From Clostridia bacterium (GTDB lineage Bacteria; Bacillota; Clostridia; Oscillospirales; Acutalibacteraceae), in the NCBI GenBank assembly GCA_017399065.1, contig JAFQEL010000047.1:1-43801 (forward strand): 43,801 nucleotides of DNA. The letters run 5' to 3'. Below are positions 15,960 to 24,894 of the stretch, piece after piece; within the stretch, counting starts at the first letter, position 1, and the number at the start of each line of letters is the position of its first letter. A program made the translations under genes and the position numbers. The notes under the pieces were generated by a model. It did no database searches. It saw nothing but the letters and a program-made list of their open reading frames with translations, and had not been told where the DNA came from.

Positions 15960-16421
15960 TTACTTTATGATTTTTACAATTTCGTAACCGAATACACCGC
16001 CCGGTGCTTCAACCTGAACAACTTCGCCCTCTTTTTTGCCCATAATAGCCTTACCTGCGGGAGACTCAGCTGAAATGTAGTTTTCGTCCTTTGAGGACTC
16101 GTTTTCACCGAGGATTACGTATTCTTCTTCCTCGCCGTCATCCATATCCTTAAGTATGATAACTGAGCCGACGTGAACAGCATCAAGCTCAGCATCGCTG
16201 ATGATGATAGCGTCCTTAAGGATACCCTCAAGCTCTGTGATACGTGCTTCGAGACGGCCTTGGTCGTTCATCGCCTCGTCGTACTCAGCGTTTTCGGAAA
16301 GGTCACCGTGTGAACGTGCTTCCTTGATATCTTCGGCAGCCTTGTTTCTGCCTTCGGTTTTAAGATATTCGAGCTCCTGGGCAAGTTTTTCGTAGCCCTC
16401 TCTGGTAAATTCCTGTGCCAT
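15960..16421 (-). CDS. greA: Transcription elongation factor GreA
   Basis: The product has 153 aa. The N-terminal coiled coil (LAQELEYLKTEGRNKAAEDI) contains the acidic hairpin tip DLSENAEYDEA, whose D and E residues coordinate the second magnesium for transcript cleavage in backtracked RNA polymerase. The C-terminal FKBP-like domain ends in GGVFGYEIVKI. The SD AAAGG lies before the ATG. It is the first gene of the greA-lysS unit, with a consensus promoter about 55 bp upstream. Confidence 0.97.
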   Translation of the reverse strand: MAQEFTREGYEKLAQELEYLKTEGRNKAAEDIKEARSHGDLSENAEYDEAMNDQGRLEARITELEGILKDAIIISDAELDAVHVGSVIILKDMDDGEEEEYVILGENESSKDENYISAESPAGKAIMGKKEGEVVQVEAPGGVFGYEIVKIIK

Positions 16422-16473
16422 TTATCCGTCAATCCTTTCAAATTGATTTTTAGTGATATTTAGAATTCATAAT

Positions 16474-16502
16474 ATTATATAATATAGACCAATTAATGTC
16501 AA
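16474..16502 (-). promoter_or_regulatory. Consensus sigma-A promoter of greA-lysS
   Basis: On the minus strand, TTGACA (16497-16502) and TATAAT (16474-16479) are separated by 17 bp. No operator-like repeat is visible. Confidence 0.8.
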
Positions 16503-16519
16503 GGAAAACATTAAACAAT

Positions 16520-16551
16520 GCGGAGTCACCCTGAAACTGAGGTAACTCCGC
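16520..16551 (-). terminator. Intrinsic terminator for the gene at 16568
   Basis: GCGGAGTCACC and GGTAACTCCGC form an 11-bp stem with one non-Watson-Crick pair and a 10-base loop. It starts 17 bases past the stop codon of the membrane-anchored protein gene. Confidence 0.75.
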
Positions 16552-16567
16552 TGATTTTGATTTATGT

Positions 16568-17281
16568 TTATTTTCCGAAACTGTTTATGTAGTCTGTATA
16601 TTTCCCGTTTTCAATTCCGTAGCCTATGTTCACTTTATCGTCAAACAACCATATACTTTTTTCCCTGCTGAAATACGACTCCAGAAACTCATCAAGTTCC
16701 TCGCTTGTAACATCGATACCGTTTATATTTATTTCAAGATCAAAATCTTCTTCCGCCCAGCCTTCGTTGGTAAAAGCACTGTAAAGCTCCTGCACTTTGC
16801 AATCCTCAACGCTGTATACCCAATAAGTGCCGACACCCTGACCTATATAGTTTCCGCAAATAATACCCTGACGCTCGAAATAATTCACCATACCGAATGA
16901 GCCTGTTTCACAAAGTTTTGTTACTATATTATTCTCAAAGGTGTATACCTCAACATCGCAGACATGCGAGCTGCCCTCTGAAATAAAAAGTTCCGGCACA
17001 TCGTTATCGTCAACATATCCGAGCAACACTTTCTCTTCGTTGAACTCGCTGAATTCTCCGGTATATCTACTCAAAAAATCTATATACGCTTCCCGCCAGC
17101 CTTCGGTGTTTTCAGTTTCAAGCCTATCAATTTCTTCGTTGATTTTCTTTTCGATTTCTGTTTTGTACGTAGTTTCTGTTTCAGGAGATTTTTGTCCGGA
17201 AAATTTTTTGAATAGCACAAAGCCCAAAGCAGCAGACAGCAAAACCACCATAACGAGAAGCAATGCGATTAACTTTTTCAT
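16568..17281 (-). CDS. Membrane-anchored or secreted hypothetical protein
   Basis: The product has 237 aa. Residues 1-27 (MKKLIALLLVMVVLLSAALG) form a signal anchor without an obvious signal peptidase I or lipobox site, so the protein is probably tethered outside the membrane. The ectodomain begins with a charged helix and then has a beta-rich segment, VLLGYVDDNDVPELFISEG. This is like the D-x-N-x-x-P-E-L motif seen in many Clostridial extracellular proteins of unknown function. Later aromatic repeats (GIICGNYIGQGVGTYWVYSV) fit the same family style. It stands alone with its own terminator, and an SD AGGAGG lies 6 bases before the ATG. Function unknown. Confidence 0.7.
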   Translation of the reverse strand: MKKLIALLLVMVVLLSAALGFVLFKKFSGQKSPETETTYKTEIEKKINEEIDRLETENTEGWREAYIDFLSRYTGEFSEFNEEKVLLGYVDDNDVPELFISEGSSHVCDVEVYTFENNIVTKLCETGSFGMVNYFERQGIICGNYIGQGVGTYWVYSVEDCKVQELYSAFTNEGWAEEDFDLEININGIDVTSEELDEFLESYFSREKSIWLFDDKVNIGYGIENGKYTDYINSFGK

Positions 17282-17453
17282 AATATCTCCTCCTTTTACT
17301 TTTCAGTTAAAGTATAGCACACGGCATAGCGAAAGCAAGTTACAAACAATTACAAATAATTACAGACCGTGTAATTATTTAATTGCGATTTAGCTCTTTA
17401 CTTTTAAGGTTTAATGTGTTAAAATGTTTTCATCATTTATAGGAGGGTTTGTT

Positions 17454-17756
17454 ATGCCCCGCAATATAAGAGAAGACGACAACATAAAATTCCTTATCGA
17501 GGCTATTCTTGAGCTTCGCAACCTCGAAGAGGGTTATGACTTTTTTGAAGACCTTTGCACAATGACAGAGCTTAAGTCTATGTCACAGCGCATTGTTGTA
17601 GCAAAGATGCTCCGCGATAAGAGAGTATACAGCGAAATCGTAAAAGAGACAGGTGCAAGCACCGCTACTATCAGCCGTGTAAACCGTTCACTTATCTACG
17701 GCTGCAACGGCTACGACGAAATATTCAAGCGCCTTGCCGAAAAGGGCGAAAAATAA
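17454..17756 (+). CDS. YerC/YecD-type TrpR-like regulator
   Basis: A 100-aa protein of the YerC/YecD family, relatives of the TrpR DNA-binding fold: LIEAILELRNLEEGYDFFEDLCT, and the helix-turn-helix YSEIVKETGASTATISRVNR. The start is set at 17454 because AGGAGGG lies 6-7 bases before it; an upstream in-frame ATG at 17424 would put the SD inside the gene. Ligand and target genes are unknown for most members. The next gene starts 2 bp after its stop, so it is probably in an operon with the methyltransferase and hslO. A -10-like TTAAAAT precedes it. Confidence 0.9.
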   Translation: MPRNIREDDNIKFLIEAILELRNLEEGYDFFEDLCTMTELKSMSQRIVVAKMLRDKRVYSEIVKETGASTATISRVNRSLIYGCNGYDEIFKRLAEKGEK

Positions 17757-17757
17757 G

Positions 17758-18504
17758 ATGGGCGGATACAGCTTTTTTTCAAGCGTTTATGACACGCTGA
17801 CCGAAAATGTTAATTACGCCGCACGTGCTCAGTACATTGCCGACCTGCTTGCCGAAAACGGTATTACGGGCGGCATTTTACTTGACCTCGCCTGCGGCAC
17901 AGGTACACTCAGCGTTGAGATGTCAAAGCGTGGCTACGAAGTAATAGGTGTCGATGCAAGCGGAGAAATGCTCAGCATTGCGATGAACAATGCCGCAGAG
18001 AGTGAACAGAGCATTATGTTTCTCTGCCAGACAATGCAGGAGCTTGACCTATACGGCACGATAAACGCTGCAATCTGCACACTCGACAGCATAAATCACC
18101 TTACCGACGAGGAAGATGTTCAGGCAGCCTTTGACAAGGTTTCCCTCTTTACAGAGCCGGGCGGTATATTTGTATTTGACATCAATACCGTATACAAACA
18201 CCGCAACGTACTTGCTGACAACACATTTGTATATGACCTCGACGACGTATACTGCGTATGGCAGAATACACTCGACAAATCGAACGACACGGTGCAGATT
18301 GACCTTGACATTTTTGAAGAAATAGAGGAAGGCATATATGAACGTATGCAGGAGAGATTTTGCGAGCGTGCCTATCCCCTTCCCGATATAAAAGAGATGC
18401 TGACAAAAGCAGGCTTTGAAACAGTTGCGGTATACGATGAGCTGAGTCATGATGAACCGCACGAAAAATCAGAAAGACTATTTGTAATTGCGAGGAAAAA
18501 GTAA
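17758..18504 (+). CDS. Class I SAM-dependent methyltransferase
   Basis: The product is about 248 aa. It begins YSFFSSVYDTLTENVNYAAR, typical of a Clostridial methyltransferase group. The SAM-binding motif I is LLDLACGTGTLSVEMSKRG (about residues 40-58), with the motif II acidic residue in VIGVDASGEML. Substrate unknown. The ATG at 17758 is 2 bp after the yerC-like stop. An earlier frame-compatible ATG at 17734 would overlap that gene and adds a basic stretch not seen in the family. It is followed immediately by hslO (18505), so the three genes look like one operon. Confidence 0.85.
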   Translation: MGGYSFFSSVYDTLTENVNYAARAQYIADLLAENGITGGILLDLACGTGTLSVEMSKRGYEVIGVDASGEMLSIAMNNAAESEQSIMFLCQTMQELDLYGTINAAICTLDSINHLTDEEDVQAAFDKVSLFTEPGGIFVFDINTVYKHRNVLADNTFVYDLDDVYCVWQNTLDKSNDTVQIDLDIFEEIEEGIYERMQERFCERAYPLPDIKEMLTKAGFETVAVYDELSHDEPHEKSERLFVIARKK

Positions 18505-19380
18505 ATGGGCAGAATTATAAGAAACATATCTACTACCGGCGAAGTTATGATAATTGCTGTTGATGCAACAGACATAGCTGAAAAAGCACAGCAGATTCAC
18601 AAGACTTCTGCCGTCACATCTGCAGCGCTCGGCAGACTGCTTGCCGCCGCATCAATGATGGGTGATATGCTCAAGGGAAAGGACGATACACTCACACTCA
18701 GAATCAACGGCGACGGCCCTGCAGGCTCAATTATAGCCGTTTCGGACAGCAGCGGTAACTGCCGCGGCTATGTTTCAAACCCCGTAGTAGAAATTGAGCT
18801 TAACAACAAGGGCAAGCTTGACGTTTCGGGCGCAATCGGCAACGGTACACTCACCGTTATGAAAGACCTCGGTCTTAAAGAACCTTACATCGCACAGATG
18901 CAGCTTGTATCGGGCGAAATTGCAGAGGATATCACAAGCTACTACGCAACAAGTGAGCAGACGCCTACCGTATGCGCACTCGGTGTACTTGTCAACCCTG
19001 ACCTTTCGGTCAGAGCCGCAGGCGGATTTATAATCCAACTTCTCCCCTTTACAAGCGAAGAAACAATAGACGCTGTTGAGCGCGGACTCAAGGACCTTCC
19101 TTCGGTAACACAGATGCTCTCGGCAGGTATGACGCTTGAAGAAATCTGCAAGCGTGCACTGCCCGAATTCGAGCTTGACCTGCTCGATGAGAGTGCACCC
19201 GAATACAGATGTAATTGTTCCAGAGAGCGTGTTGAAGCGGCACTCATCACAACGGGTAAAGCAGAGCTTGAGGATATGGCAAACGATGAAGTTACAAGTG
19301 TAACCTGCCATTTCTGTGACAAGGTGTATAACTTTACGAGCAAAGATATGCTCAACCTTTCAAAAAGAGCAACGGAATAA
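18505..19380 (+). CDS. hslO: Redox-regulated holdase chaperone Hsp33
   Basis: The product has 291 aa, the usual length. The N-terminal fold includes LRINGDGPAGSIIAV and the C-terminal zinc switch has C236-x-C238 and C268-x-x-C271 (YRCNCSRERV, TCHFCDKVY). These are the four cysteines that bind zinc when reduced and form disulfides under oxidative heat stress to activate the holdase. It directly abuts the methyltransferase gene and is followed by a bidirectional terminator. It sits tail-to-tail with clpC, so two proteostasis loci are adjacent. Confidence 0.97.
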   Translation: MGRIIRNISTTGEVMIIAVDATDIAEKAQQIHKTSAVTSAALGRLLAAASMMGDMLKGKDDTLTLRINGDGPAGSIIAVSDSSGNCRGYVSNPVVEIELNNKGKLDVSGAIGNGTLTVMKDLGLKEPYIAQMQLVSGEIAEDITSYYATSEQTPTVCALGVLVNPDLSVRAAGGFIIQLLPFTSEETIDAVERGLKDLPSVTQMLSAGMTLEEICKRALPEFELDLLDESAPEYRCNCSRERVEAALITTGKAELEDMANDEVTSVTCHFCDKVYNFTSKDMLNLSKRATE

Positions 19381-19390
19381 AGAATACAAA

Positions 19391-19433
19391 GCAAAACTGC
19401 AAGGCAATCAGATAGATTACCTTGCAGTTTTTT
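19391..19433. terminator. Bidirectional terminator between hslO and clpC
   Basis: AAAACTGCAAGG pairs with CCTTGCAGTTTT with additional inner pairing (CAATC/GATTA), followed by a T-run on the plus strand and a matching A/T run on the other. It serves the convergent hslO and clpC genes. Confidence 0.85.
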
Positions 19434-19444
19434 ATTTTAACTCC

Positions 19445-21889
19445 TTATACCTTTTCAAAAACAAATTCTTTGCCGTCGGCTTTACATACGCAGGTGTCGC
19501 CGGGATTGATTCTGCCCTCGAGAATTTCTTCCGAGAGCTTATCCTCAATCTTAGACTGTATCGCTCTGCGAAGCGGTCTTGCACCGTAGACGGGATCAAA
19601 ACCTGCATCGGCAATATTGCTGACAGCCGCATCGTCAAAGCTGATTGTAATCTGCATTGAAGCGACACGCTTTGCAAGAGAATCGAGCATACGTTTTGCA
19701 ATCTGCTCGATATCTTCTTTCTGCAGCTTGCGGAAAACGATTATATCGTCAACACGGTTGAGAAACTCGGGACGGAATGCGTTTTTGAGTTCACCCATTA
19801 CCGCCTCTTTAATTCTCTCATCACTCATCGAGCCGCCTTTTTCCGAGCCGAAGCCGAGAGAAGATGCACCACTGCCTGCAATCTGCTTTGCGCCGATATT
19901 TGAGGTCATAATTATGATACAGTTTTTGAAATCGACTTTTCTGCCCTGGGAGTCGGTGAGTATACCGTCGTCAAGAATCTGCAGAAGCATATTGAAAACA
20001 TCGGGATGTGCCTTTTCAATTTCGTCAAAAAGCACTACCGAATAGGGCTTGCGACGCACACGCTCGGTAAGCTGACCGCCCTCATCATAGCCGACATAAC
20101 CGGGGGGTGAGCCTACAAGACGGGAAACCGTATGCTTCTCCATATACTCGGACATATCAAGCCTTATCATTGCGTTTTCATCGCCGAACATTGATGCGGC
20201 AAGCGATTTACAAAGCTCTGTTTTACCTACACCCGTAGGGCCGAGGAATATGAATGAACCTGTCGGACGTTTCGGGTCTTTGAGTCCTACCCTGCTGCGA
20301 CGGATTGCACGTGACACCGCTTTAACTGCTTCATCCTGACCGACGATACGCTCATGAAGCTCGCTCTCCATATTGAGAAGCCTGCGGCTTTCCTCCTGCG
20401 TTAATTCGACAACAGGGATACCTGTCCAACCCGAAACAATTTCAGCTATATCGTTTGCGGTTACTTCGCCTGCAGTGCCTGAGCTTCTCTGCTGCCAGTT
20501 ATCTTTTTCCTCTCTGAGTTTCAATTCAAGCTCACGCTTTCGGTCACGCAGAGAAGCGGCACGCTCAAACTCCTGCGAATTTACCGCATCAGCCATCTCA
20601 TCCGACAGCGACTTTATCTTTTCTTCAAGCTCTTTTAAATCGGGCGGGGCTGTAAAGGCACGAAGCCTTACACGCGAACCTGCCTCATCTACAAGGTCGA
20701 TTGCCTTATCGGGCAGAAAACGGTCGCCAATATAGCGTACAGACATCCTGACAGAAGCAATAATCGCTTCATCCGAGATTCTCACACGGTGGTGTGCCTC
20801 GTATTTATCGCGCAGACCCTTGAGAATTTCTATAGCCTCTTCCTCGCTCGGCTCACCTACGGTAACAGGCTGAAAACGTCTTTCAAGTGCGGCATCCTTT
20901 TCGATATGCTTACGGTATTCGGCTAGCGTAGTCGCACCGATAACCTGAATTTCACCTCTTGCAAGTGAAGGCTTGAGAATATTTGCAGCATCTACCGCAC
21001 CCTCTGCCGAACCTGCACCGATGAGCGTATGAAGTTCATCGATAAACAGTATCACGTTGCCGCACTTTGAGACCTCTTCGAGTGCGGCTTTTATGCGCTC
21101 CTCAAAGTCACCTCTGTACTTTGTACCCGCAACCATACCTGTAAGGTCGAGCGAAACAATACGTTTATCGGAAAGCGTTTCGGGCACTTCACCTGCAACA
21201 ATTTTGAGTGCAAGACCTTCTGCGATTGCGGTTTTACCTACACCGGGCTCACCTATCAGACATGGGTTATTTTTTGTGCGGCGGGAAAGAATCTGTATAA
21301 CTCTTTCTATCTCTTCTTCTCTACCGATTACGGGATCAATTTTATTCTGTGCGGCAAGGCCTGTAAGCTCCCTGCCAAATTGGTCGAGCGTAGGTGTTTC
21401 CGATTTGGCACCCTTTTCGCCGTGCTTTTCTTTACCCTGTTTGTTATTACTTCCGTTCACTGCTTTGAGTGTATCACTGAGCACATCAGAAGCAGACACA
21501 CCGAGCTTGCCGATAATATTTACGGCGCAGTTTGAACCTTCCTTTATAAGCGACATAAGCAGATGCTCAGTGCCCGTATAGCTGTGACCCATCGAGCGTG
21601 CCGCAGCTATCGCAAGCTCGATTATATATTTGAGTCTGGGTGTAAAATCGTCAGGAATAAGCACGGTAGGTGTACCGACACCTATTGTGGTTTTGAGGAC
21701 ATTTTCAACGTCATCACTACCTATCCCTCTTGCATTAAGGGCAAGGCAAGCGGCACCGCCGTCACTGCGAAGCAGACCTGCAAGCAGGTGCTCACTGCCG
21801 ACATAGCTGTGGCCGAGACTCTCGGCAACCTCTATTGCGCTGTTGAGTGCGGCGTTTGCCTTCTCTGTAAAACCTGTAAATTTGTACAT
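19445..21889 (-). CDS. clpC: ClpC-type AAA+ unfoldase
   Basis: The product has 814 aa. Two N-terminal Clp repeats (FTEKANAALNSAIEVAESLG; YIIELAIAAARSMGHSYTG) are followed by AAA module 1 with Walker A GEPGVGKTAIAEG and Walker B VILFIDELH. A middle domain with a UVR-like coiled coil follows (MADAVNSQEFERAASLRDRK). Module 2 has GPTGVGKTELCKSL and VVLFDEIEKAHPDVF. ClpC feeds substrates, including McsB arginine-phosphorylated proteins, to ClpP. It normally ends the ctsR-mcsA-mcsB-clpC operon. Here a methyltransferase gene and repeats lie between mcsB and clpC, and no CtsR box is visible directly upstream, so clpC control may depend on readthrough or an unrecognised promoter. Confidence 0.96.
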   Translation of the reverse strand: MYKFTGFTEKANAALNSAIEVAESLGHSYVGSEHLLAGLLRSDGGAACLALNARGIGSDDVENVLKTTIGVGTPTVLIPDDFTPRLKYIIELAIAAARSMGHSYTGTEHLLMSLIKEGSNCAVNIIGKLGVSASDVLSDTLKAVNGSNNKQGKEKHGEKGAKSETPTLDQFGRELTGLAAQNKIDPVIGREEEIERVIQILSRRTKNNPCLIGEPGVGKTAIAEGLALKIVAGEVPETLSDKRIVSLDLTGMVAGTKYRGDFEERIKAALEEVSKCGNVILFIDELHTLIGAGSAEGAVDAANILKPSLARGEIQVIGATTLAEYRKHIEKDAALERRFQPVTVGEPSEEEAIEILKGLRDKYEAHHRVRISDEAIIASVRMSVRYIGDRFLPDKAIDLVDEAGSRVRLRAFTAPPDLKELEEKIKSLSDEMADAVNSQEFERAASLRDRKRELELKLREEKDNWQQRSSGTAGEVTANDIAEIVSGWTGIPVVELTQEESRRLLNMESELHERIVGQDEAVKAVSRAIRRSRVGLKDPKRPTGSFIFLGPTGVGKTELCKSLAASMFGDENAMIRLDMSEYMEKHTVSRLVGSPPGYVGYDEGGQLTERVRRKPYSVVLFDEIEKAHPDVFNMLLQILDDGILTDSQGRKVDFKNCIIIMTSNIGAKQIAGSGASSLGFGSEKGGSMSDERIKEAVMGELKNAFRPEFLNRVDDIIVFRKLQKEDIEQIAKRMLDSLAKRVASMQITISFDDAAVSNIADAGFDPVYGARPLRRAIQSKIEDKLSEEILEGRINPGDTCVCKADGKEFVFEKV

Positions 21890-21910
21890 ATAAAATCACT
21901 ACTCCTTCCT

Positions 21911-22055
21911 TGCAGGCTCAACAGCCTGCAGCGATATAAATTCCGCACGGAATTTATATCATATCGCAAGCGAGATTTATCGAGCTTATATCGCAATCGA
22001 ATAAAATGAGATTATATCGCATTTGCCGTCAGGTAAATATATCGCCGAAAACTTC
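21911..22055. repeat. Palindromic repeat cluster upstream of clpC
   Basis: TGCAGGCT/AGCCTGCA (21911-21930) is followed by a perfect 13-bp palindromic stem, GATATAAATTCCG/CGGAATTTATATC (21933-21960), and then three ATATCGCA repeats (about 21961, 21990, 22014). The block is non-coding. I recall similar GCGATATAAATTCC-type repeats dispersed in Ruminococcus-like genomes. It lies in the clpC leader, about 20-165 bp before the start codon. Confidence 0.6.
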
Positions 22056-22136
22056 TTTTATTTACGCTTACTCCTTTTGGTAAAATATGGGGTTTCAGTT
22101 CAAATTACAATACAATAGAAAAACCAAACAGCAAAA

Positions 22137-22724
22137 TTAATATTTTGTTACCTTCCAATACTGTGCCGTAAAGCCATAAGTGTTATCTGCCAAATACTTC
22201 TCTATTTTCATCTTATTTGCATTGCATAAGTCTTCAAAATCTTCTTTTGTTTCCTTCCTGTCCAACGATTGATAATAAACAACGCCGTCTTTTTTGACAA
22301 ACGAAAAGACTTTTTCGAGTATTGTTTTGTAAAGACCGCTTTCCAGACGAGAAGAACCAACCATTGTTACAATGTCAAAACTTTCGTCTAAATCATCTAT
22401 CATCATTACATCGGAATTTATAACTCTTATATCATTTGGGTTTCCTTCATTTATAAGGCATTCTTTCAACTGTCTGCACGCGAGCTCATTAATATCTATG
22501 CTTGTCAGATATCCACCTTTTAATTTATAAGACAAATATCTGTCCCAATATCCCGCTCCGATACCGATATTGCAAATACACATATTCTTTTCAACAATAA
22601 AGTTTTCCTCAAAAAACTTTGCAAACATATATTCAAGATATTTGTTTTGTAATGAGAGATTCCAGGGGCCGGCATCGGAATCATAGCCGCTGCCATACAC
22701 TTTTAACAAAAAATCTTTATCCAT
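22137..22724 (-). CDS. SAM-dependent methyltransferase-like protein inside the clp locus
   Basis: The product is about 195 aa. The start is set at the ATG at 22724 because GGAGAG lies 6 bases upstream; an upstream TTG lacks an SD. The segment CICNIGIGAGYWDRYLSYKL is a class I methyltransferase motif I with a slightly divergent glycine pattern. YLTSIDIN provides the acidic ribose-binding residue, DVMMIDDLDESFDIVTMVG is the central strand, and YKTILEKVFSFVKKDGVVYY is the post-motif helix and strand. Substrate unknown. It separates mcsB from clpC on the same strand, flanked by a GTAGGG...CCCTAC repeat and palindromic repeats, and its base composition is more AT-rich than its neighbours. I infer a horizontally acquired insertion. 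Confidence 0.75.
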   Translation of the reverse strand: MDKDFLLKVYGSGYDSDAGPWNLSLQNKYLEYMFAKFFEENFIVEKNMCICNIGIGAGYWDRYLSYKLKGGYLTSIDINELACRQLKECLINEGNPNDIRVINSDVMMIDDLDESFDIVTMVGSSRLESGLYKTILEKVFSFVKKDGVVYYQSLDRKETKEDFEDLCNANKMKIEKYLADNTYGFTAQYWKVTKY

Positions 22725-22774
22725 AAAACGCTCTCCGTCCAACAATTTATAGAGAATATATTTTTACCGATATC

Positions 22775-22844
22775 GTAGGGAATGGTCTTGACCGTTCCGC
22801 AAGATTACATCTGACTTAACGGCAGGGGCAAGCCCCAGCCCTAC
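22775..22844. repeat. GTAGGG...CCCTAC repeat, short member
   Basis: The ends GTAGGG (22775-22780) and CCCTAC (22839-22844) are inverted repeats. Inside, GGAATGGTC/GACCGTTCC and GGGGC/GCCCC form two hairpins. It shares the CGGCAGGGGCAAGCCCC segment with the larger repeat at 9009-9149. It sits between mcsB and the methyltransferase gene. Confidence 0.6.
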
Positions 22845-22871
22845 AGCTTAATTTTAAATTGATATAACTTT

Positions 22872-23879
22872 TCACCCGAGCGCTTCCCTGACTGCTTTAG
22901 CTCTGATTTCATCACGCTTTGACGCATCGAGGTTCTGACCCTCTCTTGCGTTTATTGTAGCGGGCTGCATATCAACCATAAGCTCATTCAGCTTCTCCAT
23001 ACTTACATCTATAATCCCCTGGGCTACACCAAGGCGCACAAGCGAAGCAAGCTGCATAAATTCTTCGCCGCTGAGAAGTCTTGCGCTTCTCAGAATTCCG
23101 AGTGCACGGAAAATTTTATCCTCCCACACGGGATTCTGAATCATCTGTGCTCTTATCGCAAGCTCCTGAGCAACAAGCTGCTGAGCAATCGACTTGAGAT
23201 TGCTGAGTGCTGTTTCTTCACTGATACCGAGTGTTACCTGATTACTAAGCTGATACATATCACCGCTGGGTGATGTACCTTCACCGTAAGCTCCTCTTAT
23301 GATAAGACCGAGTTTTGATACGGTTGCGGCAATTTTGGTAATCTGACCGCTTTTGCCAAGACCCGGCAGATGAAGCATAACAGATGCTCTCATAGCAGTG
23401 CCGAGGTTTGTAGGGCAACGGGTAAGGAAACCGATACGCTCATCAAAAGCAAGCTTAAGCTTTGAAGAAATTGCGTTATCAATACTGTCTGCACGCTTGT
23501 AAGCACTGTCGAGCGCAAGACCCGACTCCATAACCTGAAGGCGGATATGGTCTTCTTCACAGAGCATAATGCTGACCGATTCGTCATCGGAAAGCAGAAG
23601 TGCTCTGCCTCCGACCGAGCTTGCGAACTCGGGACTTACCAAATGACGCTCAGCAAGCGAAACAGCCTGCGCTCTGGTAAGACTCTCCATTTCAATATAG
23701 CTGAGATCTTCATCACAGCCGCCGAGAAGTGCGTCACGCACAAGCTCGTTGACCTGCTTCTTACCTGCCGCATTCAGCTTTGCAGGGAAAGGATAATCCT
23801 CAAGATTTCGTGCAAGGCGGATACGTGTGCTGACTACGACCTCGCTCTTTTCGCCGCCACCTATATACCACTTACTCAT
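22872..23879 (-). CDS. mcsB: Protein-arginine kinase McsB
   Basis: The product has 335 aa, homologous to phosphagen kinases: VVVSTRIRLARNLEDYPFP at the N-terminus, the nucleotide-binding arginines in CPTNLGTAMRASVMLHLPG, and GTSPSGDMYQLSNQVTLG in the catalytic core. McsB phosphorylates arginines on CtsR and damaged proteins, marking them for ClpCP. Its start overlaps the mcsA stop by 4 bp (ATGA), so synthesis is coupled to its activator McsA. The order ctsR-mcsA-mcsB is conserved with Bacillus. Confidence 0.97.
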   Translation of the reverse strand: MSKWYIGGGEKSEVVVSTRIRLARNLEDYPFPAKLNAAGKKQVNELVRDALLGGCDEDLSYIEMESLTRAQAVSLAERHLVSPEFASSVGGRALLLSDDESVSIMLCEEDHIRLQVMESGLALDSAYKRADSIDNAISSKLKLAFDERIGFLTRCPTNLGTAMRASVMLHLPGLGKSGQITKIAATVSKLGLIIRGAYGEGTSPSGDMYQLSNQVTLGISEETALSNLKSIAQQLVAQELAIRAQMIQNPVWEDKIFRALGILRSARLLSGEEFMQLASLVRLGVAQGIIDVSMEKLNELMVDMQPATINAREGQNLDASKRDEIRAKAVREALG

Positions 23880-24391
23880 GCGTTTTCGCCTCCTTCCAGA
23901 TCTCTTATTTCATCACGCAGCTTTGCCGCAAGCTCAAACTCTTGCTTTTCAACAGCATCCTGCAATGCTGATTTGAGCTGTGCTATACGTTCTTCTTTTG
24001 TGGGCTCATTTTTCTCCTCGTGCACCACATCTATTTTCTTACCCGAGTGCATTGCCCTGCCGTGAATACGCTCGATCGACGGTGCAAGCTTGTCAAAAAA
24101 AAGCCTGTAGCACTCTGCACAGCCTACCTGGCTTTCACGCACGATATCGTTGAATGAGTTGCCGCATTTCGGACAGCGAACAACCTTTGTACCGAGCGAC
24201 TTTTTGCTGACGTCACCGAGCAGATCACCGAAAAAATCGCTCAGACTCAGCGGAGCAAAGCCCGAAAACATATCTGTGTAACCGAGGTCACCTGCGCAAC
24301 GTGCACAAAGGTGATGCTCTGTTGTGTCGCCGTTTACGACACGCTTGATGTGTGTGGTTGCCTGTGCTTTACCGCAATTCTGACATACCAT
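23876..24391 (-). CDS. mcsA: McsB activator McsA
   Basis: The product has 171 aa. Four CxxC pairs appear in order: CQNCGKA, CARCAGD, CPKCGNS and CAECYRL, forming the zinc-binding N-terminal half. A C-terminal UVR motif follows (LQDAVEKQEFELAAKLRDEI). McsA binds and activates the McsB arginine kinase and helps deliver CtsR for degradation. AAAGGAGGAG is a near-perfect SD. It lies 22 bp after ctsR and overlaps mcsB. Confidence 0.95.
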   Translation of the reverse strand: MVCQNCGKAQATTHIKRVVNGDTTEHHLCARCAGDLGYTDMFSGFAPLSLSDFFGDLLGDVSKKSLGTKVVRCPKCGNSFNDIVRESQVGCAECYRLFFDKLAPSIERIHGRAMHSGKKIDVVHEEKNEPTKEERIAQLKSALQDAVEKQEFELAAKLRDEIRDLEGGENA

Positions 24392-24413
24392 AATTAATAC
24401 TCCTCCTTTTAAT

Positions 24414-24869
24414 TCACCTGTTTATGGTCTGCAGCAGCATCTGTTTGAATACCGCCGCTCTGACTCTGTCTCTGAGCTGCACCGAAAGCTCACGGTAACA
24501 GCTGTCAAGCACTGCCGCTAACATAATTTTGGCTGTTTGCGTGGAAATTATATCTGCATTTGCCAAATTGATTATATGCGCACGCGCTGTTTTTTCATCA
24601 ATCTCTGCACCGATATGATTGATAACGTGCATTACAAGTGCACCCGGCGTACTGTGAGTAGCACGTGTAATACGGATATATCCGCCTCCGCCCCGTCGGC
24701 TTTCAACAATGTAGCCCTGCTCGGGCGTAAAGCGTGAAGCAATAACGTAGTTAATCTGGCTGGGCACACAGCCTACTGTCTGTGCAAGCTCGTTTCGCTG
24801 CATCTCGGCACAGCCGTCAGCTTCGAGCATATCCATTATAAGCTTTGCGATAGTGTTACTGATATTCAC
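24414..24869 (-). CDS. ctsR: Heat-shock repressor CtsR
   Basis: The product is about 151 aa from the GTG at 24869, chosen because AAGGGAG lies 8 bases upstream; an in-frame TTG at 24887 would have no SD. The N-terminal winged-helix part includes NELAQTVGCVPSQINYVIASRF, then the conserved glycine-rich wing ESRRGGGGYIRI, whose arginine is the heat-sensing and McsB-modified region in Bacillus CtsR. It heads the ctsR-mcsA-mcsB operon and is autoregulated through CtsR boxes around its promoter (24895-24966). Confidence 0.95.
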   Translation of the reverse strand: MNISNTIAKLIMDMLEADGCAEMQRNELAQTVGCVPSQINYVIASRFTPEQGYIVESRRGGGGYIRITRATHSTPGALVMHVINHIGAEIDEKTARAHIINLANADIISTQTAKIMLAAVLDSCYRELSVQLRDRVRAAVFKQMLLQTINR

Positions 24870-24894
24870 TTCGCTCACTCCCTTCAAGTTTGAC

